This document shows, one piece after another, positions 16,145 to 25,164 of a stretch of DNA of 64,000 bases. Source of the DNA: Flavipsychrobacter sp. (lineage in GTDB: Bacteria; Bacteroidota; Bacteroidia; Chitinophagales; Chitinophagaceae); contig JAEUVZ010000032.1 in the NCBI GenBank assembly GCA_016786665.1, positions 64,001 to 128,000 of the forward strand, written 5' to 3'. Both the position numbers and the translations under genes were made by a program. The notes beneath the pieces were generated by a model. That model ran no database searches. It was not told where the DNA came from and saw nothing but the letters and a program-made list of their open reading frames with translations. Each line of letters starts with the position of its first letter. Position 1 is the first letter of the stretch.

Positions 16145-18252
16145 TCTTTTTTCTCCTTTTTGCTTTTCTTGCGCACCACCACCCAGTCTTCCAGCGTTAC
16201 GTTGAAGGGCATTTTACCTATGTGTACTACGGCGCGTTTATCGCGTATCTCGTGTACCGTGCCTACCTGGTGGTTTACTTTGTTCCGCACCAGGTCTCCG
16301 GGCTGGGGGGCGCCCCCGGTCACTTCGTAGTTCTTGTCGGCTTTTTTAGCCGCGGCTGCGTTGCTTTGTATCTGCTTCTTTTTAAACAGTACCTGCTCGG
16401 CAGATTGTATTACCTCCTGTTTATTCTCCGTTTTTTTCCAGTCGTGTATTATCTGTTTAAACTTCCGCTCCATATCGCGGAGGTACTCCAGTTCTTCCTT
16501 TTTTACCTGGTTCTGTAGCTTTAGGGTGGCGTAGTGCTGTTTCAGGCGTTCCTTGTCGGTCAGCTCCTCATACTGCTTTTTCAGCCGGGTGTTGGTCTTC
16601 AGCAGTTCGTCCAGTTCCCGTTCCTTTTCGTTCAGGCGTACCGACTGCTGCTCGGTTTTGTGCAGCACTTTGTCCAGTTTAAAGTGTTCGCGCTGGGTCA
16701 GCTCGCGGGCGCGCTCTATTATTTTAGGCGACAGGCCGCTGCGCTGCGCGATGGCGAAGGTATAGGAGCTGCCCGGCTTGCCAATGGTGAGCTGGTAGAG
16801 CGGTTCCAGCTTCGATTCATCAAAGGCCATGGCCCCGTTGAAGATGCCGGGTACTTTCCCCGCCATCACCTTCAGGTTCAGGTAGTGGGTGGTAATAATG
16901 CCCAGGGCGTGCCGGTGCGCCAGTTCCTCCACTATGGCCTCGGCAAAGGCACCCCCCAGGTTGGGGTCGGAGCCGCTGCCCAGTTCGTCTATAAAGAACA
17001 AGGTCTTCCCGTTGGCAAACTCCATAAAGTAGCGCATATCGCGCAGGTGGGCGCTGTAGGTGCTCAGCTCGTGCTCTATGGACTGCGTATCGCCTATGTG
17101 TATCATCAGCTGCTTGAAGATGCCTATCTCCGACTCCGGGCCTGCGGGTATCAGCAGCCCTGCCTGGGTCATCAGTTGCAGCAGCCCCACGGTCTTCATC
17201 GATACTGTTTTGCCACCGGCGTTGGGGCCGCTGATGATAAGCAGGCGGTTGCTGCGGTCAAGCGTTATGTTCAGGGGCACGGTAGGCTTGCCCTGCTGCA
17301 GGTTGTGCAGCAGCAGCAGCGGGTGATAGGCTTTTACCAGGTGTATACCCGGGTGCGGGCTCAGGCGGGGTATACCGGCATTCATGTCGGCGGCCAGCAG
17401 TGCCTTCGCGCGGATAAAGTCGAAAAGGCCGCACAAATGATAATAGGCATCCAGTTGCGGGTGGTATACCGAGAGCGCCGCGGTAGCCTGCGCCAGTATG
17501 CGCTGTATCTCCCGCATTTCGGCGCGCTCCAGCGAGAAGATCTCGTTGTTCAGGCTTATTGTTTCTTCCGGCTCTATGAATACGGTCTTCTGCGATTCGC
17601 TTTCGCCATGCAGTATGCCTTTTACAATGCGTTTGTGTTCCGCCATCACCGCTACCACCCGCCGGCCATTCAGGAAGCTTTCGGCTATATCGGCCAGGTA
17701 TCCCGCCTTATTGAGCTTGCGGAGTACGCCTTCAAATTGCTTGCGCTGCTCCTGCCGCAGCGAGGATAGCTGTGAGCGTATCTGCATCAGCTCGCGGGAG
17801 GCGGTATCTTTTACCGTGCCCATTTCGTCCAGTATGGAGGAAACAATAACGGCTATCTCCTTCTCATAGGTTATTTTGTCGGTGAGGGCGCGCAGGTTGG
17901 GGAAGAGCTCATTGTGGCGCTTGAACCACAGAAGCATATCGCGTATGGAGATAGCCAACTGCTGGAAGGCTATCAGTTGTTCGCCGCTCAGTACCGCATT
18001 GCGTACGCTGAGCAGTTTCAGTTCTTTTTCTATGTTTCGGGTAAAGTCGTTGGGGAAGTAATCGCTCCCACTCAGCAGCGACCTGAATTCATCTGTTTGC
18101 AGCAGCGCCTTCTCTACATATTCCAGCCGTGTATGGAACCGCAGCGAGGCTACCCGTTCGCGGGCGGCATCTGTCCGGCATTTTAACTTCAATAGCTGGC
18201 ATATCTTATTAAATTCTAAAGCTTCCGCGGCGTGCGCGGGATACAAGTGCAT
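16141..18252 (-). CDS. MutS2-type DNA-binding ATPase lacking the Smr nuclease domain
   Basis: A 703-aa MutS-family ATPase. The clamp/core regions cover about 1-310. The ATPase has a P-loop GPNAGGKT starting at about residue 342 and the Walker B motif FFIDELGSGSDP at about 415-426. A long coiled coil (about 525-630, rich in Glu, Lys, Gln) follows. The protein ends in a KOW-like segment (GDLVRNKVNHQVGTVHEIRDKRAVVHIG) and a lysine-rich tail. Standard MutS2 proteins are around 780-800 aa and end in an Smr domain, which is absent here. The ATG at 18252 (or 18255) lies just downstream of a -7 box at 18280-18287; the in-frame ATG at 18282 would overlap that box. Confidence 0.88.
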   Translation of the reverse strand: MHLYPAHAAEALEFNKICQLLKLKCRTDAARERVASLRFHTRLEYVEKALLQTDEFRSLLSGSDYFPNDFTRNIEKELKLLSVRNAVLSGEQLIAFQQLAISIRDMLLWFKRHNELFPNLRALTDKITYEKEIAVIVSSILDEMGTVKDTASRELMQIRSQLSSLRQEQRKQFEGVLRKLNKAGYLADIAESFLNGRRVVAVMAEHKRIVKGILHGESESQKTVFIEPEETISLNNEIFSLERAEMREIQRILAQATAALSVYHPQLDAYYHLCGLFDFIRAKALLAADMNAGIPRLSPHPGIHLVKAYHPLLLLHNLQQGKPTVPLNITLDRSNRLLIISGPNAGGKTVSMKTVGLLQLMTQAGLLIPAGPESEIGIFKQLMIHIGDTQSIEHELSTYSAHLRDMRYFMEFANGKTLFFIDELGSGSDPNLGGAFAEAIVEELAHRHALGIITTHYLNLKVMAGKVPGIFNGAMAFDESKLEPLYQLTIGKPGSSYTFAIAQRSGLSPKIIERARELTQREHFKLDKVLHKTEQQSVRLNEKERELDELLKTNTRLKKQYEELTDKERLKQHYATLKLQNQVKKEELEYLRDMERKFKQIIHDWKKTENKQEVIQSAEQVLFKKKQIQSNAAAAKKADKNYEVTGGAPQPGDLVRNKVNHQVGTVHEIRDKRAVVHIGKMPFNVTLEDWVVVRKKSKKEKKD

Positions 18253-18279
18253 CATCTTCCTACTTCCTGTCTGGGGCTG

Positions 18280-18287
18280 CAAAGGTA
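18280..18287 (-). promoter_or_regulatory. -7 promoter element of the mutS2-like gene
   Basis: On the minus strand the sequence is TACCTTTGCAGCCCC, matching the Bacteroidota -7 consensus TAnnTTTG and the extended form seen before rpsJ and rplX. It lies 25-30 nt upstream of the chosen start codon. No well-spaced -33 element was found. Confidence 0.55.
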
Positions 18288-18474
18288 TTACTTAATTACT
18301 CAATGGTTCATGGGCCCTTGCTCACCGTTGCGGGTTGCCTGGTTTACCCGCCCCGCGGGGATGGCACAGGCGGCAGGTGCGAACGGCCGTGCCCGGAGCG
18401 GGCGGGGACATATAACATTGTTTTGTGACTGATGGGAGCCGTTTTTCCGTTATATTGCATAGTGCGAGGATACT

Positions 18475-21400
18475 ATGAATAATTACGACTGGCTTATTTC
18501 CCGATTAGACGCGTTCATCCGCAAGTATTATGCTAATAAAGTAATACGCGGTTCCCTTATCTTCCTGATATGCCTGCTCTCTTATGTGCTGCTGGTAAGT
18601 GTAGGGGAGTACTACCTGTATTTGCCGGTATGGCTGCGGGTAGCCATTGTTTCCGTCTTTGCCCTGTTGGGGGGTGGCGCCCTGGTGGCATGGGTAGTAA
18701 TACCGCTGTCTAAAATGGCCCGCCTGGGTAAGGTAATATCGCACGAGCAGGCAGCCACCATTATAGGCACGCACTTCCCCGAGGTGAGCGACAAGCTGCT
18801 GAACATATTGCAACTGCGCCGTCAGCAGCAGGAAGATAGCTTCGCCAGCAGGGAGCTCATACAGGCCAGCATAGAGCAAAAGGCCAGCCAGATATCGGTA
18901 GTGCCCATTACCGCCGCGGTAGACCTTACGCGCAACAGGCGTTACCTGCGCTACCTGGTGCCCATTGTGCTGGTGGCTACCGGTATTATGCTGGTGTCGC
19001 CGCGCGTATTTGTAGAGGCTTCAGAGCGGTTGTTATCGCCCACCCGCACGTTTGAGAAACCCGCTCCATTCCGGTTCGTGGTAACCAATCCTAAGCTGCT
19101 GGTGGTGCGCAATGCGGACTTTGTGCTGCAAGTGGAAGCACAGGGCAACGTGCTGCCTGCCGAAATGAGCGTGCTGATAGGGGGCGATAAAGTGCCCATG
19201 CAGGCAATGGCGGGCCATAAGTTTCAATACGTTTTCCGTAACGTAACCGAGCCGGTAACGTTTAACCTGGAAGCCGCGGGTTTTACCTCTAAAGAATACA
19301 CGCTGAAAGTAGCCCAGAAGCCGATTCTAAAATCTTTCCGCATACACATAGACTACCCCGACTATACCGGCCGGAAGGATGAAGACCGCAATAGCCTGGG
19401 CGACATGACGGTGCCTGCCGGCACTACTATCAGCTGGAACTTTGTAGCGGAGCATACTGATGATGCCAGGTTCAAGCTGGGCGATGGTAATGCGGTGCGC
19501 ATAACGGGTGCGTCGGGGAAGTTTGGCACACAGCACCGGTTCCGGAATGATACTTCTTATACATTTATACTCAGTAACAAAGAGTCTGCCTTTGTAGACA
19601 GTTATCAATACAACGTGCAGGTGATACCCGACCAGTTCCCGCTGCTGCAGGTAAACGAATACCGCGATACGGTATCGGGCAAGCAGGTATTACTGAGCGG
19701 AACCGCGGGCGATGACTACGGCATTACCCGGGTGCTGTTCCATTATGCGGTAACGGATAAGGAAAAGACACTGGCTACCCGAAGCATTCCCCTGAAGGTG
19801 AACTCCGGCGCGCTTACGGGCTTCCAGCATTATTTTGACATAGCGGAACTGGACCTGAAACAAGGCCAGAAGGTGACCTTCTACATAGAAGCCTGGGACA
19901 ACGATGGCGTGAACGGCAGCAAAGCCTCGCGCAGCGAGATGATGAGTTTCCAGATGTTCAATGCGAAGCAGCTGGACTCGGCCATCAATGAAAACGCGAA
20001 GCAGATAAACTCCGGCCTCAGCAACAGCTCTGAGCAGACCCAGAAGATGCAGCAGGAACTGAAAGACATGCAAAGCAAGCTGCTGCAAAGCGATAAGCTG
20101 GACTGGCAGGATCAGCAGAACCTGAAAGATATGTCGCAGAAGCAGGAAGACCTGAAAACACAGCTGGAGAACATAAAGAAGCGCTTTGAAGAGCAGGTGC
20201 AGCAAAGCAAGCAGAAGCAGTACAGTGAGGCTGTGCGCGAAGAGCAGGAACAGATAAAGGAACAGATGGAGAATCTGCTGAACAACGAGCTGAAGGAGAT
20301 GATGCAGAAGCTGCAGGAACTGATGCAGAAGCTGAACAAAGAGCAGGCTACCCAAACCATGGAGCAGATGCAGCAGGAGAATAAACTCTTCGACATGGAT
20401 ATGAAGCGGCTGGAGTCGCTGCTGAAGAAGCTGGAAATGCGCATGAAGATGGAAGACCTGGCGGCCAAGCTGGATAAAATGGCCGATAAGCAACTGGACA
20501 TAAAGGAGAATAACGAAGGCAATAAAAAGAACAACGAAACACTGGCCAAAGAACAGCAGGCGCTGGCCAAAGAACTGGAAAAAACCATGAAGGAGGACAT
20601 GAAGGGCCTCCAGGAGCAGAATAGTGATATGGGCCGGGAAAAGCAGAACCTGGACAAGGAGCAGCAACAGGGAGAGCAGGCGCAGCAGGAAATGAACGAA
20701 AGCGAGCAGGAAATGAACCAGGGGCAGAAGAGCAAAGCGAGCCAGTCGCAGAGCAAAGCGGCCCAGAACCTGCAGGATATGGCCAACTCGCTGCGGCAGA
20801 AGTCGGGCGGAATGGATGCGGAGGAGCTGGAAATAGATATAAAGATGGTGCGGCAGGTGCTTACTAATCTCATGCGCCTTTCCTTCGACCAGGAAGCGCT
20901 GATGCGCAAAGTGCCGCAAACCTCCGCGGCCACGCAGAGCTATGTAGCCAACCAGCACGAGCAGGCCCGCCTGCACGCCAACTCGCGCATGATACGCGAC
21001 AGTCTCTTTGTGCTCAGCCAGCGCATCTCCAAGCTGGATGTAGCCATTAATAAAGAGACCACGGAACTGGAGCGGTACATGAAGCTATCGGTAAAGGCCC
21101 TGGAAGACCGCAGGGTGAGCGAGGGTATTACCCGCCAGCAATATGCCATGACGCATGTGAACAACCTGGCGCTGATGCTGAACGAAGTGCTGGGTAGCCT
21201 GATGGATGCGCAATCGAAAGCGAAGGAGGGGGAAGGGCAGTGCAACAAGCCAAGCAGCAGCCCGGGCGGCAAGAAGCCTAAACCCGGTGCCGGGCAACAG
21301 CTAAGCGACATCATTACCAAGCAGAAAAGCCTGGGCGACGCTATGCAGCAAATGCAGAGCCGCCAGGGACAGCAGAAGCAGGGCAGCGAAGGCAAAGACG

Positions 21401-21909
21401 GGGAGAAGCCCCAACAAGGCCAGGAAGGCAAAGAGGGCCAGCAGGGCAAACAGGGCGGAAAGCAAAGCGGTGGCGAGTATGGCAACGCCGAGCAACTGGC
21501 CCGTATGGCCGAGCAGCAGGCCGCGATAAGGCGCCAGCTGCAGGAGCTGAACAGCCTGCTGAACAGCAAGGGCATGGGCAATGCGAAGGAAATAAAAGAC
21601 ATACAGGAAAAGATGGACCGCACCGAAACCGACCTGGTGAACCGCAGGCTGACCAATGAGCTGGTGCAGCGCCAGAAAGATATACTCACCCGGCTGCTGG
21701 AAACGGAAAAATCGCTGCGGGAACAGGAACAGGACGATAAACGGTCTTCGCAGTCGGCGACAGAGGTCAGCCGGCCGATACCTGCTGAATTGCAGCGCTA
21801 CATGCAGGAGAAACAGCGCCTGCTCGATTTTTACCGCACCGTGCCACCACAACTGAAGCCCTACTACCGCACGATGGTGCAGAACTACTACCAGGCGATA
21901 GGAAAGTAA
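18475..21909 (+). CDS. DUF4175 large membrane-anchored coiled-coil protein
   Basis: A 1144-aa protein of the DUF4175 type. Three hydrophobic segments lie near the N-terminus (about 25-47, 52-74 and 161-180). A beta-rich extracytoplasmic region follows (about 195-490, with repeated YPDYTGR- and FYIEAWDNDG-like Ig strands). Residues 500-780 form a long Gln/Glu/Lys-rich coiled coil. A second helical part carries a low-complexity Gly/Gln/Lys stretch (about 925-1005). The C-terminus ends LLDFYRTVPPQLKPYYRTMVQNYYQAIGK. Members occur in Bacteroidota and Proteobacteria and have no established function. A structural or envelope-associated role is inferred. Confidence 0.85.
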   Translation: MNNYDWLISRLDAFIRKYYANKVIRGSLIFLICLLSYVLLVSVGEYYLYLPVWLRVAIVSVFALLGGGALVAWVVIPLSKMARLGKVISHEQAATIIGTHFPEVSDKLLNILQLRRQQQEDSFASRELIQASIEQKASQISVVPITAAVDLTRNRRYLRYLVPIVLVATGIMLVSPRVFVEASERLLSPTRTFEKPAPFRFVVTNPKLLVVRNADFVLQVEAQGNVLPAEMSVLIGGDKVPMQAMAGHKFQYVFRNVTEPVTFNLEAAGFTSKEYTLKVAQKPILKSFRIHIDYPDYTGRKDEDRNSLGDMTVPAGTTISWNFVAEHTDDARFKLGDGNAVRITGASGKFGTQHRFRNDTSYTFILSNKESAFVDSYQYNVQVIPDQFPLLQVNEYRDTVSGKQVLLSGTAGDDYGITRVLFHYAVTDKEKTLATRSIPLKVNSGALTGFQHYFDIAELDLKQGQKVTFYIEAWDNDGVNGSKASRSEMMSFQMFNAKQLDSAINENAKQINSGLSNSSEQTQKMQQELKDMQSKLLQSDKLDWQDQQNLKDMSQKQEDLKTQLENIKKRFEEQVQQSKQKQYSEAVREEQEQIKEQMENLLNNELKEMMQKLQELMQKLNKEQATQTMEQMQQENKLFDMDMKRLESLLKKLEMRMKMEDLAAKLDKMADKQLDIKENNEGNKKNNETLAKEQQALAKELEKTMKEDMKGLQEQNSDMGREKQNLDKEQQQGEQAQQEMNESEQEMNQGQKSKASQSQSKAAQNLQDMANSLRQKSGGMDAEELEIDIKMVRQVLTNLMRLSFDQEALMRKVPQTSAATQSYVANQHEQARLHANSRMIRDSLFVLSQRISKLDVAINKETTELERYMKLSVKALEDRRVSEGITRQQYAMTHVNNLALMLNEVLGSLMDAQSKAKEGEGQCNKPSSSPGGKKPKPGAGQQLSDIITKQKSLGDAMQQMQSRQGQQKQGSEGKDGEKPQQGQEGKEGQQGKQGGKQSGGEYGNAEQLARMAEQQAAIRRQLQELNSLLNSKGMGNAKEIKDIQEKMDRTETDLVNRRLTNELVQRQKDILTRLLETEKSLREQEQDDKRSSQSATEVSRPIPAELQRYMQEKQRLLDFYRTVPPQLKPYYRTMVQNYYQAIGK

Positions 21910-22510
21910 GGAGTTTGCAAGTATGGTGCCGCACAACTTTTGCCACAGGCGCAATCCCAGAAAGTGGATATCTCTTTTTCCGTACCTCACGGCAACAGAC
22001 TACTTTTGCAGTAGAGAAGGGCTGCTCATTCACCGCGGCAAAAGACTGTCCGGGGGAGCGTGAACGCGATAGTACTCTTGATAATGTCATTCCCTCCGCA
22101 GCGGCGGCAGTTTCCCCAGGCTATTCAAATAATGGTGTTTTCAGGTACTGAAATTTACTTTTCAGGTAGTAAAATTTACTTTTCATAACCTAAAATGGAG
22201 ATTTGCTGGTAGTAAAATTTACTTTTCATGTAGCTCAATTTACTTTTGAAAACCCAAACCCCTTGCCCCTGGCGGCTTCCGCAAAAATCAGCGAACATTT
22301 CTTTACTTTTCAAATCAGGACTCCCTATTACGGTTTGATGGCTATGTCGCTACTGACAATTCTCGTGGTTATGAAGCTGCTAATCTTTCAATCGGTTTCC
22401 TGATTTTTTCGTTAAAGAGAATAGGTTATATAGATTTTGATTGTTATATTTGTTGGTCTTGACCGACAGCAATGGAAAGACCTGGTCTCTCAAACTCACA
22501 ATACTCTAGC
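21910..22510. other. Gene-free 600-nt stretch with short tandem repeats
   Basis: No convincing coding sequence was found. The only open frame of note (21915-22151) has an amino-acid makeup unlike the neighbours and no start signal. A TACTTTTGCAG sequence at 22001-22011 resembles the local -7 element, but no -33 partner or downstream gene was seen. Four 21-bp repeats lie at 22144-22249. The part after 22140 is much more AT-rich than the genes on either side. Confidence 0.6.
22144..22249 (+). repeat. Four imperfect 21-bp repeats in two tandem pairs
   Basis: Two adjacent copies occupy 22144-22164 and 22165-22185, then a 22-nt unrelated spacer, then two more at 22208-22228 and 22229-22249. The shared core is AATTTACTTTTCA preceded by GGTAGTA or a close variant. 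Copies 2 and 3 are identical; copies 1 and 4 differ at a few positions. A partial copy (TTTACTTTTCA) recurs at about 22301-22311. Unit length is 21 bp, or two helical turns. Confidence 0.85.
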
Positions 22511-23722
22511 ATGGGCCGGCATATATTGGCCCTGCTGCTTGCATTCACTTGTGCCTCTTTGCAGGCACAAGTGAATCTTGTACGCAATCCGGGCTTCGAA
22601 GAGTATGACATTTGTCCCAGTTCTGGAGACCAAATTCATCTCGCTCATTTTTGGAATTCAATAGATAGCAATGTTGGTTCCGGCGCCCCGTGTAAGCCTG
22701 AATTCTGTCATACCTGCTCAATTTATGGCTCTACTGCAGTTCCTGAAAATGGAAAATTCTATCAACATCCTGCAAAAGGTAATGGTCTCGCTCAAGTACA
22801 GGTTTTTTATGATGAATACATAATGCCGGCACCATATGGTTTACACGCAGATTATTTGCAAGGAAGGCTTTCCCAGGCACTAGCGGCGGGGCAGACTTAC
22901 TGTGTCAGTTTTTATGTAAGCCTTGCGGATAAATCAAACTATGCTATTGATAGAATTGGTGCATATCTGGATGACGGAAGTATTGACACCACAGCGGCTT
23001 GCGGCTTGCCGCAATCGCAATACACACCGCAGGTGCAATGGACGGGTGGTATTATAACAGATACTATGAACTGGATAAAAGTGGAAGGCAGCTTTGTTGC
23101 TAATGGAACGGAGCGATTTATTACGATCGGCAATTTCTACAACAAAGCCAATACTGCCCATACGGACATCAAGCCCAATTGTACAAGCATATGTCACTAC
23201 AGTTGGCTCCTGATAGACGATGTGAGTGTGGTGGAAAGCAACCTGCCTGCTTTTGCAGGTAATGACACCACCATCACAGAAGGGGATAGTGTGCAGCTAG
23301 GCAGGACACTGGCCTCTGAGTTGGACTGCAAATGGTTCGTTGGCACTACCCTGATAGACAGCGGCGCCGCGATCTGGGTTCAGCCCGCACAAACTACAAC
23401 TTACCACGTCAAGCAAACCATCTGCGGCTCGGTGAAGTACGATACAGTGACGGTGACAGTGAACCCCGTGGGTATTGCCGGTGTGCCGGGAAGCCCGAAT
23501 ATCAGCATCTACCCCAATCCCGCCACTACGGAGCTGGCCATAAAGATGGGCGGCAACTATTATCAGCATGTGGCGATAGTGAACAATGTAGGCCAGCTGC
23601 TGCTTCGGTCTGAACTAAGCCGGGAAACAGTGATAGATATCGGAGGCCTGCCCCCCGGCCTGTACTTCCTCCGGCTGGAAGGGGACAAGGGTAGCGAGGT
23701 GAGTAAGTTCATAAAACGGTAA
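22511..23722 (+). CDS. Secreted carbohydrate-binding-like protein with T9SS sorting domain
   Basis: A 403-aa extracellular protein with a signal peptide (MGRHILALLLAFTCASLQAQ). The mature part opens with VNLVRNPGFEEYDICP, the start of a jelly-roll module related to carbohydrate-binding folds and frequent in Bacteroidota secreted proteins. It contains several cysteines (CPSSG, HTCSIYG, CTSICHYSW) that could form disulfides. An Ig-like segment (AGNDTTITEGDSVQLG...) follows, and the last 75 residues form a T9SS domain (ISIYPNPATTELAIK...LPPGLYFLRL). Start at 22511 because the signal peptide begins there. GC content in the first half is visibly lower than in adjacent genes. Confidence 0.82.
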   Translation: MGRHILALLLAFTCASLQAQVNLVRNPGFEEYDICPSSGDQIHLAHFWNSIDSNVGSGAPCKPEFCHTCSIYGSTAVPENGKFYQHPAKGNGLAQVQVFYDEYIMPAPYGLHADYLQGRLSQALAAGQTYCVSFYVSLADKSNYAIDRIGAYLDDGSIDTTAACGLPQSQYTPQVQWTGGIITDTMNWIKVEGSFVANGTERFITIGNFYNKANTAHTDIKPNCTSICHYSWLLIDDVSVVESNLPAFAGNDTTITEGDSVQLGRTLASELDCKWFVGTTLIDSGAAIWVQPAQTTTYHVKQTICGSVKYDTVTVTVNPVGIAGVPGSPNISIYPNPATTELAIKMGGNYYQHVAIVNNVGQLLLRSELSRETVIDIGGLPPGLYFLRLEGDKGSEVSKFIKR

Positions 23723-23981
23723 GATGCGGAAATTTTTTCCGGTGGTTTAATAGCCGGTTGATAGTAGAATATTCATTTTAACCAATAGTTAATATTTGAA
23801 TAAGAGCCTATTTTGTTAATATTTTAGGTATTTGTGCCGCTGTACAAACCTTTTGAGAGTTCGCTACGTCTATTTTATCAGAAGGCAGAAATAAATTTTT
23901 AGGTATAATCCCTATTTGATTTGTAAAAGTTTGTTTCTAACTTTAAAATGATAATTTGTTCTTTAACCTAAATTGTTGTCT

Positions 23982-24455
23982 ATGTTTTTCACCAGAACTT
24001 ACAAGTATAGTTCTGCTAAGTCAGCAGATGATATTAAACACAGCCTCCTTGGAAAGCATGTGCGCATTCACAATCTCGACTTCGAGATATTTGAAAGGGA
24101 TAGTGTTTTGAGAATTATTCCGCATGCTGAGCAGGAAACAAATGTAAAGACATTGCCTATCACCAACATTGAGCTGAGCGGCGAAGGGGACAAGACACAT
24201 GTGGTGATTAGCTCTAAGATGCGCAAAATAGATTCAGGCGGCCCTATGCTGATACTGGTATTTTGCCTCTTTATGCTTACGGGTGCGGCATTATTCTTTA
24301 TGGTGGGCGACTCTGAGTATATCAGCTACACCTACACCATGCTGGGCGCCAGTATCCTGATATTCGCCATATTCTGGCTGCGGATGGAAAGGGGTTATTT
24401 TGATTATATCCGTAAAATACGCGACTACGTTAAAACAGAAAGTGCAGTTAGATAA
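23982..24455 (+). CDS. Small membrane protein of unknown function
   Basis: A 157-aa protein. Residues 1-85 are soluble and beta-rich (KHVRIHNLDFEIFERDSVLRIIPH...). Two hydrophobic segments follow (GGPMLILVFCLFMLTGAALFFMV at about 87-109 and YTYTMLGASILIFAIFWL at about 116-133), then a basic tail. No family was recognised; the N-terminal part might be a small PH-like domain, but that is a guess. The upstream 259 nt are AT-rich and non-coding. Its stop codon sits in the loop of a strong terminator. Confidence 0.75.
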   Translation: MFFTRTYKYSSAKSADDIKHSLLGKHVRIHNLDFEIFERDSVLRIIPHAEQETNVKTLPITNIELSGEGDKTHVVISSKMRKIDSGGPMLILVFCLFMLTGAALFFMVGDSEYISYTYTMLGASILIFAIFWLRMERGYFDYIRKIRDYVKTESAVR

Positions 24456-24470
24456 TAACTGCACTTTTTT
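24439..24470 (+). terminator. Strong intrinsic terminator overlapping the end of the membrane protein gene
   Basis: A perfect 12-bp stem AAAGTGCAGTTA/TAACTGCACTTT with a 5-nt loop is followed by TTTT. The stem starts inside the coding region and the loop (24451-24455) contains the stop codon of the gene at 23982. Confidence 0.88.
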
Positions 24471-24497
24471 TATGTTTTCGCCAAGGTCTTTCGGGCC

Positions 24498-25118
24498 TCA
24501 GTTAATGTATTGCTTCAGGGAGTCCATCGGGGCGCCACCGGAGAATATTTTCAGGAGCTTTTTGTCCTTGTCGTAAATATTAAGCTGCGGTAAGGAATAG
24601 TACAGAAAGGTTTTCGGCACCAGGTTGTCGTAGTCCAGTCCCATCCATATCTGCGGATATTCGTTCAGGTGAAATTTCTGGTAGAAGTTGTTCAGGTAGG
24701 GCCCCATTGCGGGTACCGCTACCAGCAGCAGCTGGGTATTGCGTAGCTGCCCTATGTTTTTCTGAAATAGTTCTGTTTGCTCTTCGCAGTGCCCGCAGGT
24801 GGGGTTAAAGAGCATGACAATCAGGTTTTTATCCGCGGGCAGGTCGGCCCGGGTAATGGTTTTCATCGGGGTGAGCTCCCTTATTTTTTCAGCGCGTTTT
24901 CCATCGGCGCTGTTTTCCATGAATATTTCTACCCAGGGTAGGGTAATGATCTTTATATCCGGCAGCGAATCGCCGGGATTTTTGTACCCGGTCAGTCCCG
25001 TCCACTTTACCGGTTCGGGTGGCATGTTCTTTTCGTCGTATTGCAATTCATACTTAGACTGCGCCGATATATCCACACTGCACAAAAGGCAGCCAATGAT
25101 TAGTAATTTGCGTATCAT
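24498..25118 (-). CDS. Periplasmic thioredoxin-like protein (TlpA type)
   Basis: A 206-aa exported protein with signal peptide MIRKLLIIGCLLCSVDISAQ. The thioredoxin fold has the redox motif CGHC in MLFNPTCGHCEEQ (at about residues 114-117), preceded by ADLPADKNLIVMLF as strand beta-1. A cis-proline equivalent may lie in QLLLVAVPAMG. It probably carries out thiol-disulfide exchange in the periplasm; whether it reduces or oxidises cannot be told. Start at 25118 because the signal peptide begins there. It is divergent from rarA and ends close to a terminator shared by the convergent gene. Confidence 0.85.
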   Translation of the reverse strand: MIRKLLIIGCLLCSVDISAQSKYELQYDEKNMPPEPVKWTGLTGYKNPGDSLPDIKIITLPWVEIFMENSADGKRAEKIRELTPMKTITRADLPADKNLIVMLFNPTCGHCEEQTELFQKNIGQLRNTQLLLVAVPAMGPYLNNFYQKFHLNEYPQIWMGLDYDNLVPKTFLYYSLPQLNIYDKDKKLLKIFSGGAPMDSLKQYIN

Positions 25119-25164
25119 AAAGAGTCTAAAATTAGGTAAATCCACCTAAACGAAGTCATAAATT

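Noticed and set aside
19690-20976. 428-codon leucine/histidine-rich frame antisense to DUF4175
   Set aside because: Reverse reading of Gln/Glu/Lys-rich coiled-coil codons gives Leu/Phe/His-rich frames; not a real membrane protein.
22001-22140. Possible small RNA gene behind a TACTTTTGCAG element
   Set aside because: No -33 element, no terminator and no resemblance to RNase P, SRP, tmRNA or 6S RNA that I could recognise.
21915-22151. 78-codon open frame after DUF4175
   Set aside because: Composition is atypical, no promoter or leader is tied to it, and it overlaps the start of the repeats.
22144-22249. Possible CRISPR array
   Set aside because: Units are directly adjacent in pairs with a single 22-nt gap, there are no regular spacers and no cas genes nearby.
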